Below are positions 57,072 through 64,000 of a stretch of 64,000 nt of DNA, piece after piece. The DNA comes from Hygrophila difformis (lineage: Eukaryota; Streptophyta; Magnoliopsida; Lamiales; Acanthaceae): contig JAOANR010000010.1 in NCBI GenBank assembly GCA_030278955.1, positions 9,827,884 to 9,891,883 on the forward strand, written 5' to 3'. Below the pieces are notes generated by a model. That model saw only the letters and a list, made by a program, of their open reading frames with translations. It had not been told where the DNA came from and did no database searches. Position 1 is the first letter of the stretch; every line of letters begins with the position of its first letter. The translations under genes and the position numbers were made by a program.

Positions 57072-58745
57072 TCAGGGAGTACCCTCAGAGTCATTCTCCC
57101 CCTCAGCTGGAGCATCAAAAGAATGGGGAAGCAGGGCCACCAGCTTTCGAACCTTCCTCTTTAATCCCATCTGCTTATCGTTCAGAATACCCAATTCCTT
57201 CTCCACTTGTTGCAGCTCACTGCGGATATGATCAACAAGAGCAGAACCAAGCTTTTGGGGTCCAAGCTTAAAGTCATTATGGAACCCTTTAAGCTTATCA
57301 GAAGGAAGATGTTTCTTGACCTTAATGAAGGTTTCATTAGGGGCAAGCAGATGGCAAGACTGGGCAAACAGGGTGATGAGAGCAGGGTAGGGCAGTTGGG
57401 TATTCTTCTCAATAGTCACATGAGAGAACTTCAACATATGCTTAATGATCAGGTAACCATAGTTGAGAATCTCAGGACATTCATCAATTGAAAACAGAAA
57501 TTTACCCATATGAGAACTGAGCTGGCTAGCATTAGAAGTGGGCAAGAAATTCGAAGCACCAATTCTAAAAAGGCAATTAAATTTCATAGAGAGATCAGAG
57601 GGACTCATAGCCTTTCTACCAAAAGCAAATTTCTTAGAAGCAGAAATAGTAGAAGCAATGGTGGCTAGCTCAGCATTAAGCAGATCAAAAGGATTGTTCA
57701 TATCAGTGTTGGAGGGAAGTTCCAACAACTCATTTAAGACAGAGGGGGTGAAATCAAGCAGTTCTCCACGGAGATAGATTTTGCAATACCAAGGGGACAC
57801 AGGGTCAAGGATATCAGGGTGCAAATTTGCATAAAACTCTCTAACAACAGTAGGAGAATATCGTTTCAGAGTAGTAGCCCAAACAAACAAATGCTTCTTC
57901 TCTAAGTATTCAGAAAAGCCAAGTTGATCATAGTATGGATGCACATAACACTCTTCAGAAATGAAACCTCTAGAGTGAAGGGTTTCCAAGGCATACCTTT
58001 CTCCATCAGCAGAGAAATATAGAGGAGAATGGGCATCCGATTCCTTAAGAGCAGGGATAGACTTCTTCCTGGGAGCTGTCTTCCGAGATTTCTTCTTGGA
58101 AGGTTGTTTGGACGGTGTTGGAACAGCCTTACGCTTTCCTTTCTCACGGACTTGCCTTCTGAGTTCATCCAGAGGGGTGTCATCAGGATCAACCTGGGAT
58201 GGTTGTCCTTCAGTGGTTGGAACATCCTCAGACGGAGAACCTCCAAAAGGAACTTGTTGGGCAGTCCCAGAGTGGGGTGGAGCATTGGACTCAGGATCAA
58301 GCATAAGCAAACCATCCCCAGAAGCAATAGCAGAAGGCGACAAAGGGGAACTGGAACCAGGAGGGACAGGAGCGGACGGAGCCACATCGGGGGCAGGGAC
58401 CGAAGGGGGTGTCGGACTTGCAGCACCCGTGCTAGGGTTTGCTGGTGTCGGAACATCCGCTTTTGGATCTGCACCAACCGAAGGTGTCTCAACATTGTCC
58501 GTAGCAGTTTGAGGGACAGAACCCTTCTCCGGAGTAGGATCAACCTCCATATTAGCGTCAGATGGGTCAGCAACAAAGTAGTTGTCGATAACATCATCAA
58601 CATCTTCCTGCGCATCCTCAAAATGTTCATCGACAGGAGAACGTTCAGCGGCAAGGCGAGCGCGATAGAGGGAATCATCGACTGCAAGTGGTTGAGCATC
58701 CACCACTTCATCAGGATTGGGATGGGAGCTTGAAGGAGACGCCAT
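57072..58745 (-). CDS. extra retrotransposon gene with putative plant transposon protein domain
   Basis: An uninterrupted 557-codon frame starts 215 bp after the pol stop, on the same strand. Residues 1-200 are acidic and Pro/Ser/Thr-rich, probably disordered. About 200-240 is strongly basic (KGKRKAV, SKKKSRK, PRKKS), a likely nuclear or nucleic-acid-binding signal. About 245-440 resembles the 'putative plant transposon protein' domain found in many plant transposon proteins (VVREFYANLHPDI, YLRGELLDFTPSVLNELL). The last 60 residues look like a coiled coil (SELQQVEKELGILNDKQMGL). I see no signal peptide or membrane span, so it does not look like an envelope-type protein. It is intact where gag-pol has a frame break, and its codons are unbiased by stops, which suggests recent constraint. 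Function unknown. Confidence 0.8.
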   Translation of the reverse strand: MASPSSSHPNPDEVVDAQPLAVDDSLYRARLAAERSPVDEHFEDAQEDVDDVIDNYFVADPSDANMEVDPTPEKGSVPQTATDNVETPSVGADPKADVPTPANPSTGAASPTPPSVPAPDVAPSAPVPPGSSSPLSPSAIASGDGLLMLDPESNAPPHSGTAQQVPFGGSPSEDVPTTEGQPSQVDPDDTPLDELRRQVREKGKRKAVPTPSKQPSKKKSRKTAPRKKSIPALKESDAHSPLYFSADGERYALETLHSRGFISEECYVHPYYDQLGFSEYLEKKHLFVWATTLKRYSPTVVREFYANLHPDILDPVSPWYCKIYLRGELLDFTPSVLNELLELPSNTDMNNPFDLLNAELATIASTISASKKFAFGRKAMSPSDLSMKFNCLFRIGASNFLPTSNASQLSSHMGKFLFSIDECPEILNYGYLIIKHMLKFSHVTIEKNTQLPYPALITLFAQSCHLLAPNETFIKVKKHLPSDKLKGFHNDFKLGPQKLGSALVDHIRSELQQVEKELGILNDKQMGLKRKVRKLVALLPHSFDAPAEGENDSEGTP

Positions 58746-58960
58746 TGTGCGACGATTTCAAATTTGCAGAGAAGAGGGGAAAAACAGAAAAAGCTGGAGA
58801 CGAACTGCAGAGACGCACTGGGGAGAGAGAAAGAAGACGTGCGAGAGGTTGGAAAACCGGCAACCGTCTTGATCGGTTAAGGACAACTCCCCCTGGGCTT
58901 GGGCTTGGGCCAGAAAATATTATTTCATGAAATGCAGTGGCCCACCCGAGACATAGCCCA
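58746..58960 (-). promoter_or_regulatory. spacer between pol and the extra gene
   Basis: On the minus strand this has a second purine tract (CCCAGGGGGAGTTG near 58885-58897), then a C/T-rich stretch (TTTCTCTCTCCCCAG) and CTCTGCAG, both good splice-acceptor shapes, before the ATG. It could serve a spliced subgenomic mRNA for the extra gene. Confidence 0.45.
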
Positions 58961-61900
58961 CTAGTGAGAAAAGCAGAGGCCCAGACTGCGCCTCAATGAT
59001 TCAAATCGAGAAGTCTCCAAGTTCTTCGTAAGGATGTCTGCGAGTTGTTCCAACGACGAGATATGCTGAATCTTGCATAAGCCATCTTCCACCAAATTTC
59101 GAATAAAATGAAATCGAATGTCAATGTGTTTACTCCGATTATGTTGTACAGGATTCCTGGAGATGTTAATAGCACTGGTGTTATCACAGTGTATAAGAAA
59201 GTCATCCAAGGAAATTCCATAGTCCAAAAGCATTTGACGCATCCAAATTAATTGGGTACAACAGTGAGCAGCAGCGATATACTCAGCTTCCGCAGTAGAT
59301 AAAGCAACAACATTTTGCTTACGTGAGTACCAGCTGACTAAATTTTGGCCAAGATAAAAACAGCCACCAGTGGTTGATTTGCGGTCGTCAGAACAACCAG
59401 CCCAGTCAGAGTCTGTATAACCAGTGAGCTCAAGAGAGGAGCGATTAGAATACCAGAGACCAAGGCCGGGAGTACCTTTAAGATATCGAAGAATCCTTTT
59501 CACAGCAGGAAGGTGAGATTCTTTAGGGTCGGACTGATATCGAGCGCACACACCAACACTGAAAGAGATATCCGGACGACTAGCAGTGAGATATAAGAGA
59601 CTACCAATAATACTTCGATACATCTTCTGATTAACTGAAATTCCAGATCCATCTTTGGTAATCTTGTCATGCTGTCCAAGGGGTGATTTTGCAATCTTGC
59701 AATCCTCCATTTTAAATTTCTGAAGCATGGTGCCAACATACTTTTCTTGATTAAGGAAAATCCCATCGGAGGTTTGCTTGATTTGAAGTCCTAAGAAAAA
59801 AGTGAGTTCACCCATCATACTCATCTCGAATTCAGTCTGCATAGAGTGGACAAATGCATCGCGAAGAGCATCTGAGGTCGAGCCAAAAACAATGTCGTCC
59901 ACATAGATCTGTGCGACTAAAAGATGGTTGTTTGTACGTTGTACGAACAACGTCTTATCAACATTACCACGCACATAGCCTTTATCCAGGAGATAGGTAG
60001 ACAATCGTTCATACCAGGCACGGGGAGCCTGTTTTAGACCATAAAGTGCACGCTTGACCTTATAAACGTAATCAGGATGATCAGGACACTCAAAACCGAT
60101 AGGCTGAGACACATAAATATCTTCCTTGATATAGCCATTCAAAAACGCAGTTTTGATGTCCATTTGATAAAGTTTGAAACCAAGAGAACAAGAGATAGCA
60201 AGTAATAACCTGACAGCTTCGATGCGAGCAACAGGAGCGAAGGTTTCATCATAATCCAAGCCTTCGATCTGAGTAAAACCTTGTGCGACCAGGCGAGCCT
60301 TATTGCGAATGATCTTCCCATGCTCATCAGTTTTGTTCCGAAAAACCCATTTAGTGCCAATAACATTCACTCCAGTGGGTTGTTCCATCAACTCCCAAAC
60401 ATCATTGCGCTGGAATTGGAGTAACTCATCCTGCATTGCAGCTATCCAAAACTCATCTTGTAAAGCTTCATGTGCATTCTTAGGTTCAATAGATGAAACA
60501 AAGCAGTTCATAACATGAAAACACATATTGGCTAGTTCAGAGATGTTGAGTTGATGACCTCGAGTTTGTCTAGGACCAGAGGGATCACCAATAATATCAT
60601 CTGTAGAGTGATACTTAGGTGCTCGTGGACCACGTTTTGGACCTCGCCTTTTGGGAGAATCTGGAGCTGATGGTTGTTCTCCAGTTGTATCAACAACTTG
60701 ATCAACATCTTCAGTATCAGAAACTTCAATAGGCGTTGAGGTAGGAACAGCTTCTGGAGGTGTGCTAGAGGAAACATGAGGAATAATCCTAATAGGATCA
60801 TCATCATCATCATCACGAGAGGAAATAGAACCTGCAGAGATATTAGCATCATCAAAAACAACATTAATAGTCTCAATAACCTTGGAAGTCCTCTTCAAGT
60901 AAACACGGTATGCCCTTGAATCCACAGAATATCCCAAGAAAATAGCTTCATCGGATTTGGAATCAAATTTTCTAACTGTGGTACGATCCTTTAAAGCATA
61001 GCACACGCTTCCAAAGACATGAAAATGAGAAATATTTGGAGTCTTTCCTCTCCAAATTTCATACGGAGTAGTAGTTGTCTGAGGACGCATGTACACACGG
61101 TTAATAATATAGCATGAGATATTCACCGCTTCAGCCCAAAAACGTTTCCCAAGTTTACTGGCATGAAGAAGAGAACGAGCCATCTCCTGAAGAGTACGAT
61201 TCTTCCTCTCTACCACACCATTCTGTTGTGGAGTATGTGGGGCTGAATATTCATGAGCGATACCAAGGTTGTTGCAGAGTTGTGCGAACATCTGATTCTC
61301 AAACTCCTTTCCATGATCAGATCGGATACGCCCTATCTTGAGATCCTTTTCAGCCATAATCTTTAAAGATAGCTTAGAGAACACTGAGATAGCCTCATCT
61401 TTGGATTTTAAGAAATCAACCCAAGTGTAACGAGAAAAATCATCAACGCAGACAAAGATGTACCTCTTACCACCAAGACTAGGAACTTCAGTGGGTCCCA
61501 TCAAGTCCATGTGCAATAACTCAAGACATCGTGAAGTCTGAATGGTATCCACAACCTTGTGAGAGGAGTGAACTTGTTTACCCTTAGCACAAGCACCACA
61601 GACTGTCTTGTCTTTGCTCCGTAGTTTGGGCAACCCTCGAACAACGCCAGACTTGCTAAGTTGAATAAGTGATTTGTAGTTCATGTGACCACATCTTTGA
61701 TGCCACAACTTTGCAGTTTCAACCTGAGACAGAAAAGCTGTGTCCATGGCAGGCTTCAAGACATAGCAATTGTTAGAAGATCGGACCCCTTTAATAACAC
61801 AATTATAGGCAGGATCAATGACCATACAATCTTCATCAGTAAAACCAACAAAGAATTTCTCATCACAAAGTTGACTTATGGAAATAAGATTAGTAGACAG

Positions 61901-63490
61901 ATCGGCAACATAGTAGACAGTGGTTAAGAAACCCATATTAGCACCTTTAGCTTTACCATAACCACAAATCTTACTACGAGCTCCATTTCCATAAAGTACT
62001 TCTCCACAGTCAGATTCCACATAATCAATGAGAAAATCTTTCTTACCAGTCATGTGACGAGAGCAACCACTGTCGAAGTACCACCTACCATCATTGGGAC
62101 CTTTCTGAGCAGAAAGAACCACTAGGCACATCTTGGGAATAATCTTGGACTTGGGCATCCACATCATAGTAAGTTTAACCTTTTTCTGTAGTTCCTGGGA
62201 TGGCCAGACAACCGGTCGACCACCAAGAAGATCTTGGGTAAGTCTTTGACAAAGGTGAATAGGATGACCCTGGAATCTACAGTAAGGGCAATCTTTGTTC
62301 TTCTTGAGAGACTCTGGATTGTCAGATATCACAAGGGCTTTGGATGCACTGGTTTCAGTGGTACCTGCACGCACAAAAGTAGGTGCAGATTTCTTGTTAG
62401 GCTTAGAATTATGCTTATAACCAATACCTTCTCTGTTAGATGGTGATTTCCCTTGACTGATAATCTCATCCAGCTTGTTTTTCCCTTTAACCATGTTGTC
62501 TATCTTTTGGGTCTTAGCAAGCAGAGCAGTATTTTCCTCCAACAGAGTATCCCTCTCAGTAGATACAGTAGCCAAAGATTGTTTGAGACTAGTAATCTCA
62601 GCATCCTTCTCATTAATAAGCACCAATAGATCTCCCTTCTGATCGAGCAACTTCTTATTCTCTGCAACAGCAACTGCATGATCCTCTTTTACCAATTCAT
62701 AACCTGCAAGAAGTTCATCATAATCATATCGGCTAGCTTCACCATCAGATTCATAAGTCTCTGTATCAGACAAATGTTCAGACAGGGTATCATCAGTTGT
62801 TAGAACAACGTCTTTTACAATAAAAGCTATCATCTCTCCATCTTCACTGTCAATTTCCTCTTCCTTGGAAGTTGAGCTGGCCTCATCATCACTCAAGGTG
62901 GCTTGAAGAGCTTTTCCAACTCTTCTCTTAGCAGTAGGACACTCAGAAGCTTTATGGCCAACACCTTCACAATCATAGCACTTCAAATTCTTAAATGTGT
63001 CAGGTAACTCCATCTTCTTGTACCCTTTCCTCTTATCATAGGATTTGTCTGACTTGTGCTTGGAAGGTTGTTCACGGGATGATGAAACACCTCGCTGATA
63101 ACGTCCTTTATCATCTTTCCTGTAATTCAGCTTCTTGGCTCTCTTGTCCTGTAGAATCTTTGACAATTGTTTGGTTAGAAAAGCTTTCTCTTCTTGGTCA
63201 ACACACTGAATTTCATCCTCAACTTTGAAGGCCAGATTACGTGTAGGCTCTTCCTCCAAGTAATTCATCTCAAAAGTCTGTAGTGAGCCAACCAAGGCTT
63301 CAAGAGTGAAGGTCTTGGTCTTCTCAAGTTCTTCAAGAGTAGAGACTTTTGGTTGATATCTACGAGTGACAGTCCTCAGCATCTTTCGAACCAACTTTGC
63401 ATTATCATACTTCAATCCAAAGGACTGAGCCTCATTGACCAATTTCTTAAACCGAGCATGATAGGCAGCAATATTCTCATCCTCATGCAT
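58961..63490 (-). CDS. copia Gag C-terminus and Pol polyprotein
   Basis: 1509 codons are open. In order: Gag helical part; zinc knuckle CYDCEGVGHKASEC (about residue 170); coiled coil (about 255-345, ITSLKQSLATVSTERDTL); second knuckle CPYCRFQGHPIHLC (about 400); protease with WYFDSGCSRHMTG (about 470); integrase with its zinc-binding HQRCGH and CGACAKGK, and the catalytic core HMDLMGPTEVP to QQNGVVERKNRTLQEM; an acidic linker; reverse transcriptase with YVDDIVFGS (about 1197); RNase H with TDSDWAGCSDDRKSTTGG and EAEYIAAAHC. All catalytic landmarks are present. The true start lies in the upstream gag frame (63918), from which it is separated by one frame change, so the first ATG at 63490 is probably not a natural start. 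Confidence 0.9.
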   Translation of the reverse strand: MHEDENIAAYHARFKKLVNEAQSFGLKYDNAKLVRKMLRTVTRRYQPKVSTLEELEKTKTFTLEALVGSLQTFEMNYLEEEPTRNLAFKVEDEIQCVDQEEKAFLTKQLSKILQDKRAKKLNYRKDDKGRYQRGVSSSREQPSKHKSDKSYDKRKGYKKMELPDTFKNLKCYDCEGVGHKASECPTAKRRVGKALQATLSDDEASSTSKEEEIDSEDGEMIAFIVKDVVLTTDDTLSEHLSDTETYESDGEASRYDYDELLAGYELVKEDHAVAVAENKKLLDQKGDLLVLINEKDAEITSLKQSLATVSTERDTLLEENTALLAKTQKIDNMVKGKNKLDEIISQGKSPSNREGIGYKHNSKPNKKSAPTFVRAGTTETSASKALVISDNPESLKKNKDCPYCRFQGHPIHLCQRLTQDLLGGRPVVWPSQELQKKVKLTMMWMPKSKIIPKMCLVVLSAQKGPNDGRWYFDSGCSRHMTGKKDFLIDYVESDCGEVLYGNGARSKICGYGKAKGANMGFLTTVYYVADLSTNLISISQLCDEKFFVGFTDEDCMVIDPAYNCVIKGVRSSNNCYVLKPAMDTAFLSQVETAKLWHQRCGHMNYKSLIQLSKSGVVRGLPKLRSKDKTVCGACAKGKQVHSSHKVVDTIQTSRCLELLHMDLMGPTEVPSLGGKRYIFVCVDDFSRYTWVDFLKSKDEAISVFSKLSLKIMAEKDLKIGRIRSDHGKEFENQMFAQLCNNLGIAHEYSAPHTPQQNGVVERKNRTLQEMARSLLHASKLGKRFWAEAVNISCYIINRVYMRPQTTTTPYEIWRGKTPNISHFHVFGSVCYALKDRTTVRKFDSKSDEAIFLGYSVDSRAYRVYLKRTSKVIETINVVFDDANISAGSISSRDDDDDDPIRIIPHVSSSTPPEAVPTSTPIEVSDTEDVDQVVDTTGEQPSAPDSPKRRGPKRGPRAPKYHSTDDIIGDPSGPRQTRGHQLNISELANMCFHVMNCFVSSIEPKNAHEALQDEFWIAAMQDELLQFQRNDVWELMEQPTGVNVIGTKWVFRNKTDEHGKIIRNKARLVAQGFTQIEGLDYDETFAPVARIEAVRLLLAISCSLGFKLYQMDIKTAFLNGYIKEDIYVSQPIGFECPDHPDYVYKVKRALYGLKQAPRAWYERLSTYLLDKGYVRGNVDKTLFVQRTNNHLLVAQIYVDDIVFGSTSDALRDAFVHSMQTEFEMSMMGELTFFLGLQIKQTSDGIFLNQEKYVGTMLQKFKMEDCKIAKSPLGQHDKITKDGSGISVNQKMYRSIIGSLLYLTASRPDISFSVGVCARYQSDPKESHLPAVKRILRYLKGTPGLGLWYSNRSSLELTGYTDSDWAGCSDDRKSTTGGCFYLGQNLVSWYSRKQNVVALSTAEAEYIAAAHCCTQLIWMRQMLLDYGISLDDFLIHCDNTSAINISRNPVQHNRSKHIDIRFHFIRNLVEDGLCKIQHISSLEQLADILTKNLETSRFESLRRSLGLCFSH

Positions 63491-63918
63491 CCTGATGCTA
63501 TCAAAGCAGACTCAATTCTTTGAAGCTTCAGGGCTTGAACATCAGAGGATCCTTCATAGGCCGCTTCCAAGGCAGTCCAGGCTTCATGAGCTGTCTCACA
63601 GTTTGAGATAATATGATATTGTGACTCATCAACAGCATTAAACAAGCAATTCAAAGCCGTGTTGTTCCCTTGTTCCTTGTTCTTCAGAGCAGCTGACATT
63701 TCTTCTTGAGTAGCAGGAACAAAAGTAGTAATAGCAGCAGACGTTTCAGTAGCAGGCGTGCGGACCTCTTTCATAGGTTGTTCCCAGGGTGTTAGAACAG
63801 CGTTCCAGACATCTACACCAGAGTGCTTGAGAAATATCCTCATCCGATTTTTCCAGAATGGATAATTCGAACCATCAAACAGGGGAGGTCTCGAAACAGA
63901 ACCACCTTCTCTACTCAT
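63412..63918 (-). CDS. copia Gag N-terminus (frame broken near 63507)
   Basis: The ATG at 63918 opens about 135 meaningful codons of copia Gag: FDGSNYPFWKNRMRIFLK, then NCLFNAVDESQYHIISNCETAHEAW and LQRIESAL. Around 63507 a one-base loss shifts the frame; the continuation is in the frame of 63490-58961, and the codons below about 63505 here are out of frame. The two frames overlap by 79 nt. It may be a real mutation, a programmed frameshift or a sequencing error. Confidence 0.8.
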   Translation of the reverse strand: MSREGGSVSRPPLFDGSNYPFWKNRMRIFLKHSGVDVWNAVLTPWEQPMKEVRTPATETSAAITTFVPATQEEMSAALKNKEQGNNTALNCLFNAVDESQYHIISNCETAHEAWTALEAAYEGSSDVQALKLQRIESALIASGCMRMRILLPIMLGLRNWSMRLSPLD

Positions 63919-63950
63919 CTTGGACCGGACTCAGCTAAACCTTAGAGCCC

Positions 63951-63963
63951 TGCTCTGATACCA
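63951..63963 (-). other. tRNA primer-binding site of the Sirevirus-like element
   Basis: TGGTATCAGAGCA on the minus strand, two bases inside the 5' LTR end, matches plant initiator tRNA-Met primer sites. Confidence 0.85.
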
Positions 63964-63965
63964 AT

Positions 63966-64000
63966 TGACAGGCCCAATCTAATATATAAAACCCAGCAAG
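63966..64000 (-). repeat. 5' LTR end, cut by the window edge
   Basis: The 35 bases are identical to 55873-55907, the inner-to-outer edge of the 3' LTR. The rest is outside the window. Confidence 0.85.

Larger units (their letters stand above)
55873..64000 (-). mobile_element. Sirevirus-like Ty1/copia retrotransposon with extra gene (right end cut by window)
   Basis: Order on the minus strand: 5' LTR (only 35 bp in the window), primer-binding site, gag, pol, an additional 557-residue frame, polypurine tract, 3' LTR. The 35 visible LTR bases (63966-64000) are identical to the start of 55873-56711. Two zinc knuckles around a coiled coil in Gag and a gene downstream of pol point to the Sirevirus (SIRE) clade; this assignment is inference. 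Confidence 0.88.

Noticed and set aside
57902..58733. Long frames on both strands overlapping the accessory gene
   Set aside because: They are shadows of the 557-codon frame, rich in Leu/Arg/Trp from offset reading, without any family signature.

Overview
The window is nuclear DNA of a flowering plant, most likely a eudicot and possibly an asterid. It has spliced genes with GT-AG introns, AT-rich intergenic DNA and dense plant transposons (Stowaway, Tourist, hAT, Mutator-like, Helitron, Ty3 and Ty1/copia LTR elements). No rRNA, tRNA, CRISPR or bacterial operon features were seen.

Gene layout. A single-exon DUF688-type protein lies at 1603-2208 (+). An RMR-type vacuolar sorting receptor / RING-H2 gene with four exons lies at 20767-23108 (+). 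Then come a membrane-anchored protein disulfide isomerase PDIL5-2 (28332-31803, -, five exons), the V-ATPase assembly factor VMA21 (33240-33658, -), an F-box/LRR protein (36401-38642, +, three exons), a plastid-type GNAT acetyltransferase (39234-40364, -, four exons) and an OTU deubiquitinase (42126-45021, -, ten coding exons). For every multi-exon gene the junctions were read from the sequence, and the spliced lengths come out as whole codons. These are ordinary single genes and do not form a pathway cluster. RMR, PDIL5-2 and VMA21 all belong to the endomembrane system, but I infer no shared regulation.

Mobile DNA. At 6-13.5 kb a very young Ty3 (Tekay-like) retrotransposon with 2301-bp LTRs has landed inside an older hAT MITE. 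It lacks reverse transcriptase, RNase H and the integrase core, and it appears to have a 90-bp spliceosomal intron between gag and protease. At 17.8-20.4 kb a Mutator-like element with a 9-bp target duplication carries a plant-mobile-domain remnant flanked by arrays of GC-rich hairpins built on GCACGGC. A non-autonomous Helitron occupies 23.7-27.1 kb. A fold-back element separates the divergent VMA21 and F-box genes at 34.8-36.1 kb. The right end (52.5-64 kb) is a nest: a truncated copia pol, a Helitron 5' end, then a Sirevirus-like copia element entering from the right edge. That element carries an extra 557-residue gene between pol and its 3' LTR.

The best leads for something undescribed are the copia accessory gene, the gag/protease intron in a young defective Ty3 element, and the palindrome arrays of the Mutator-like element. 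All calls were made by eye; no alignment or database search was run.
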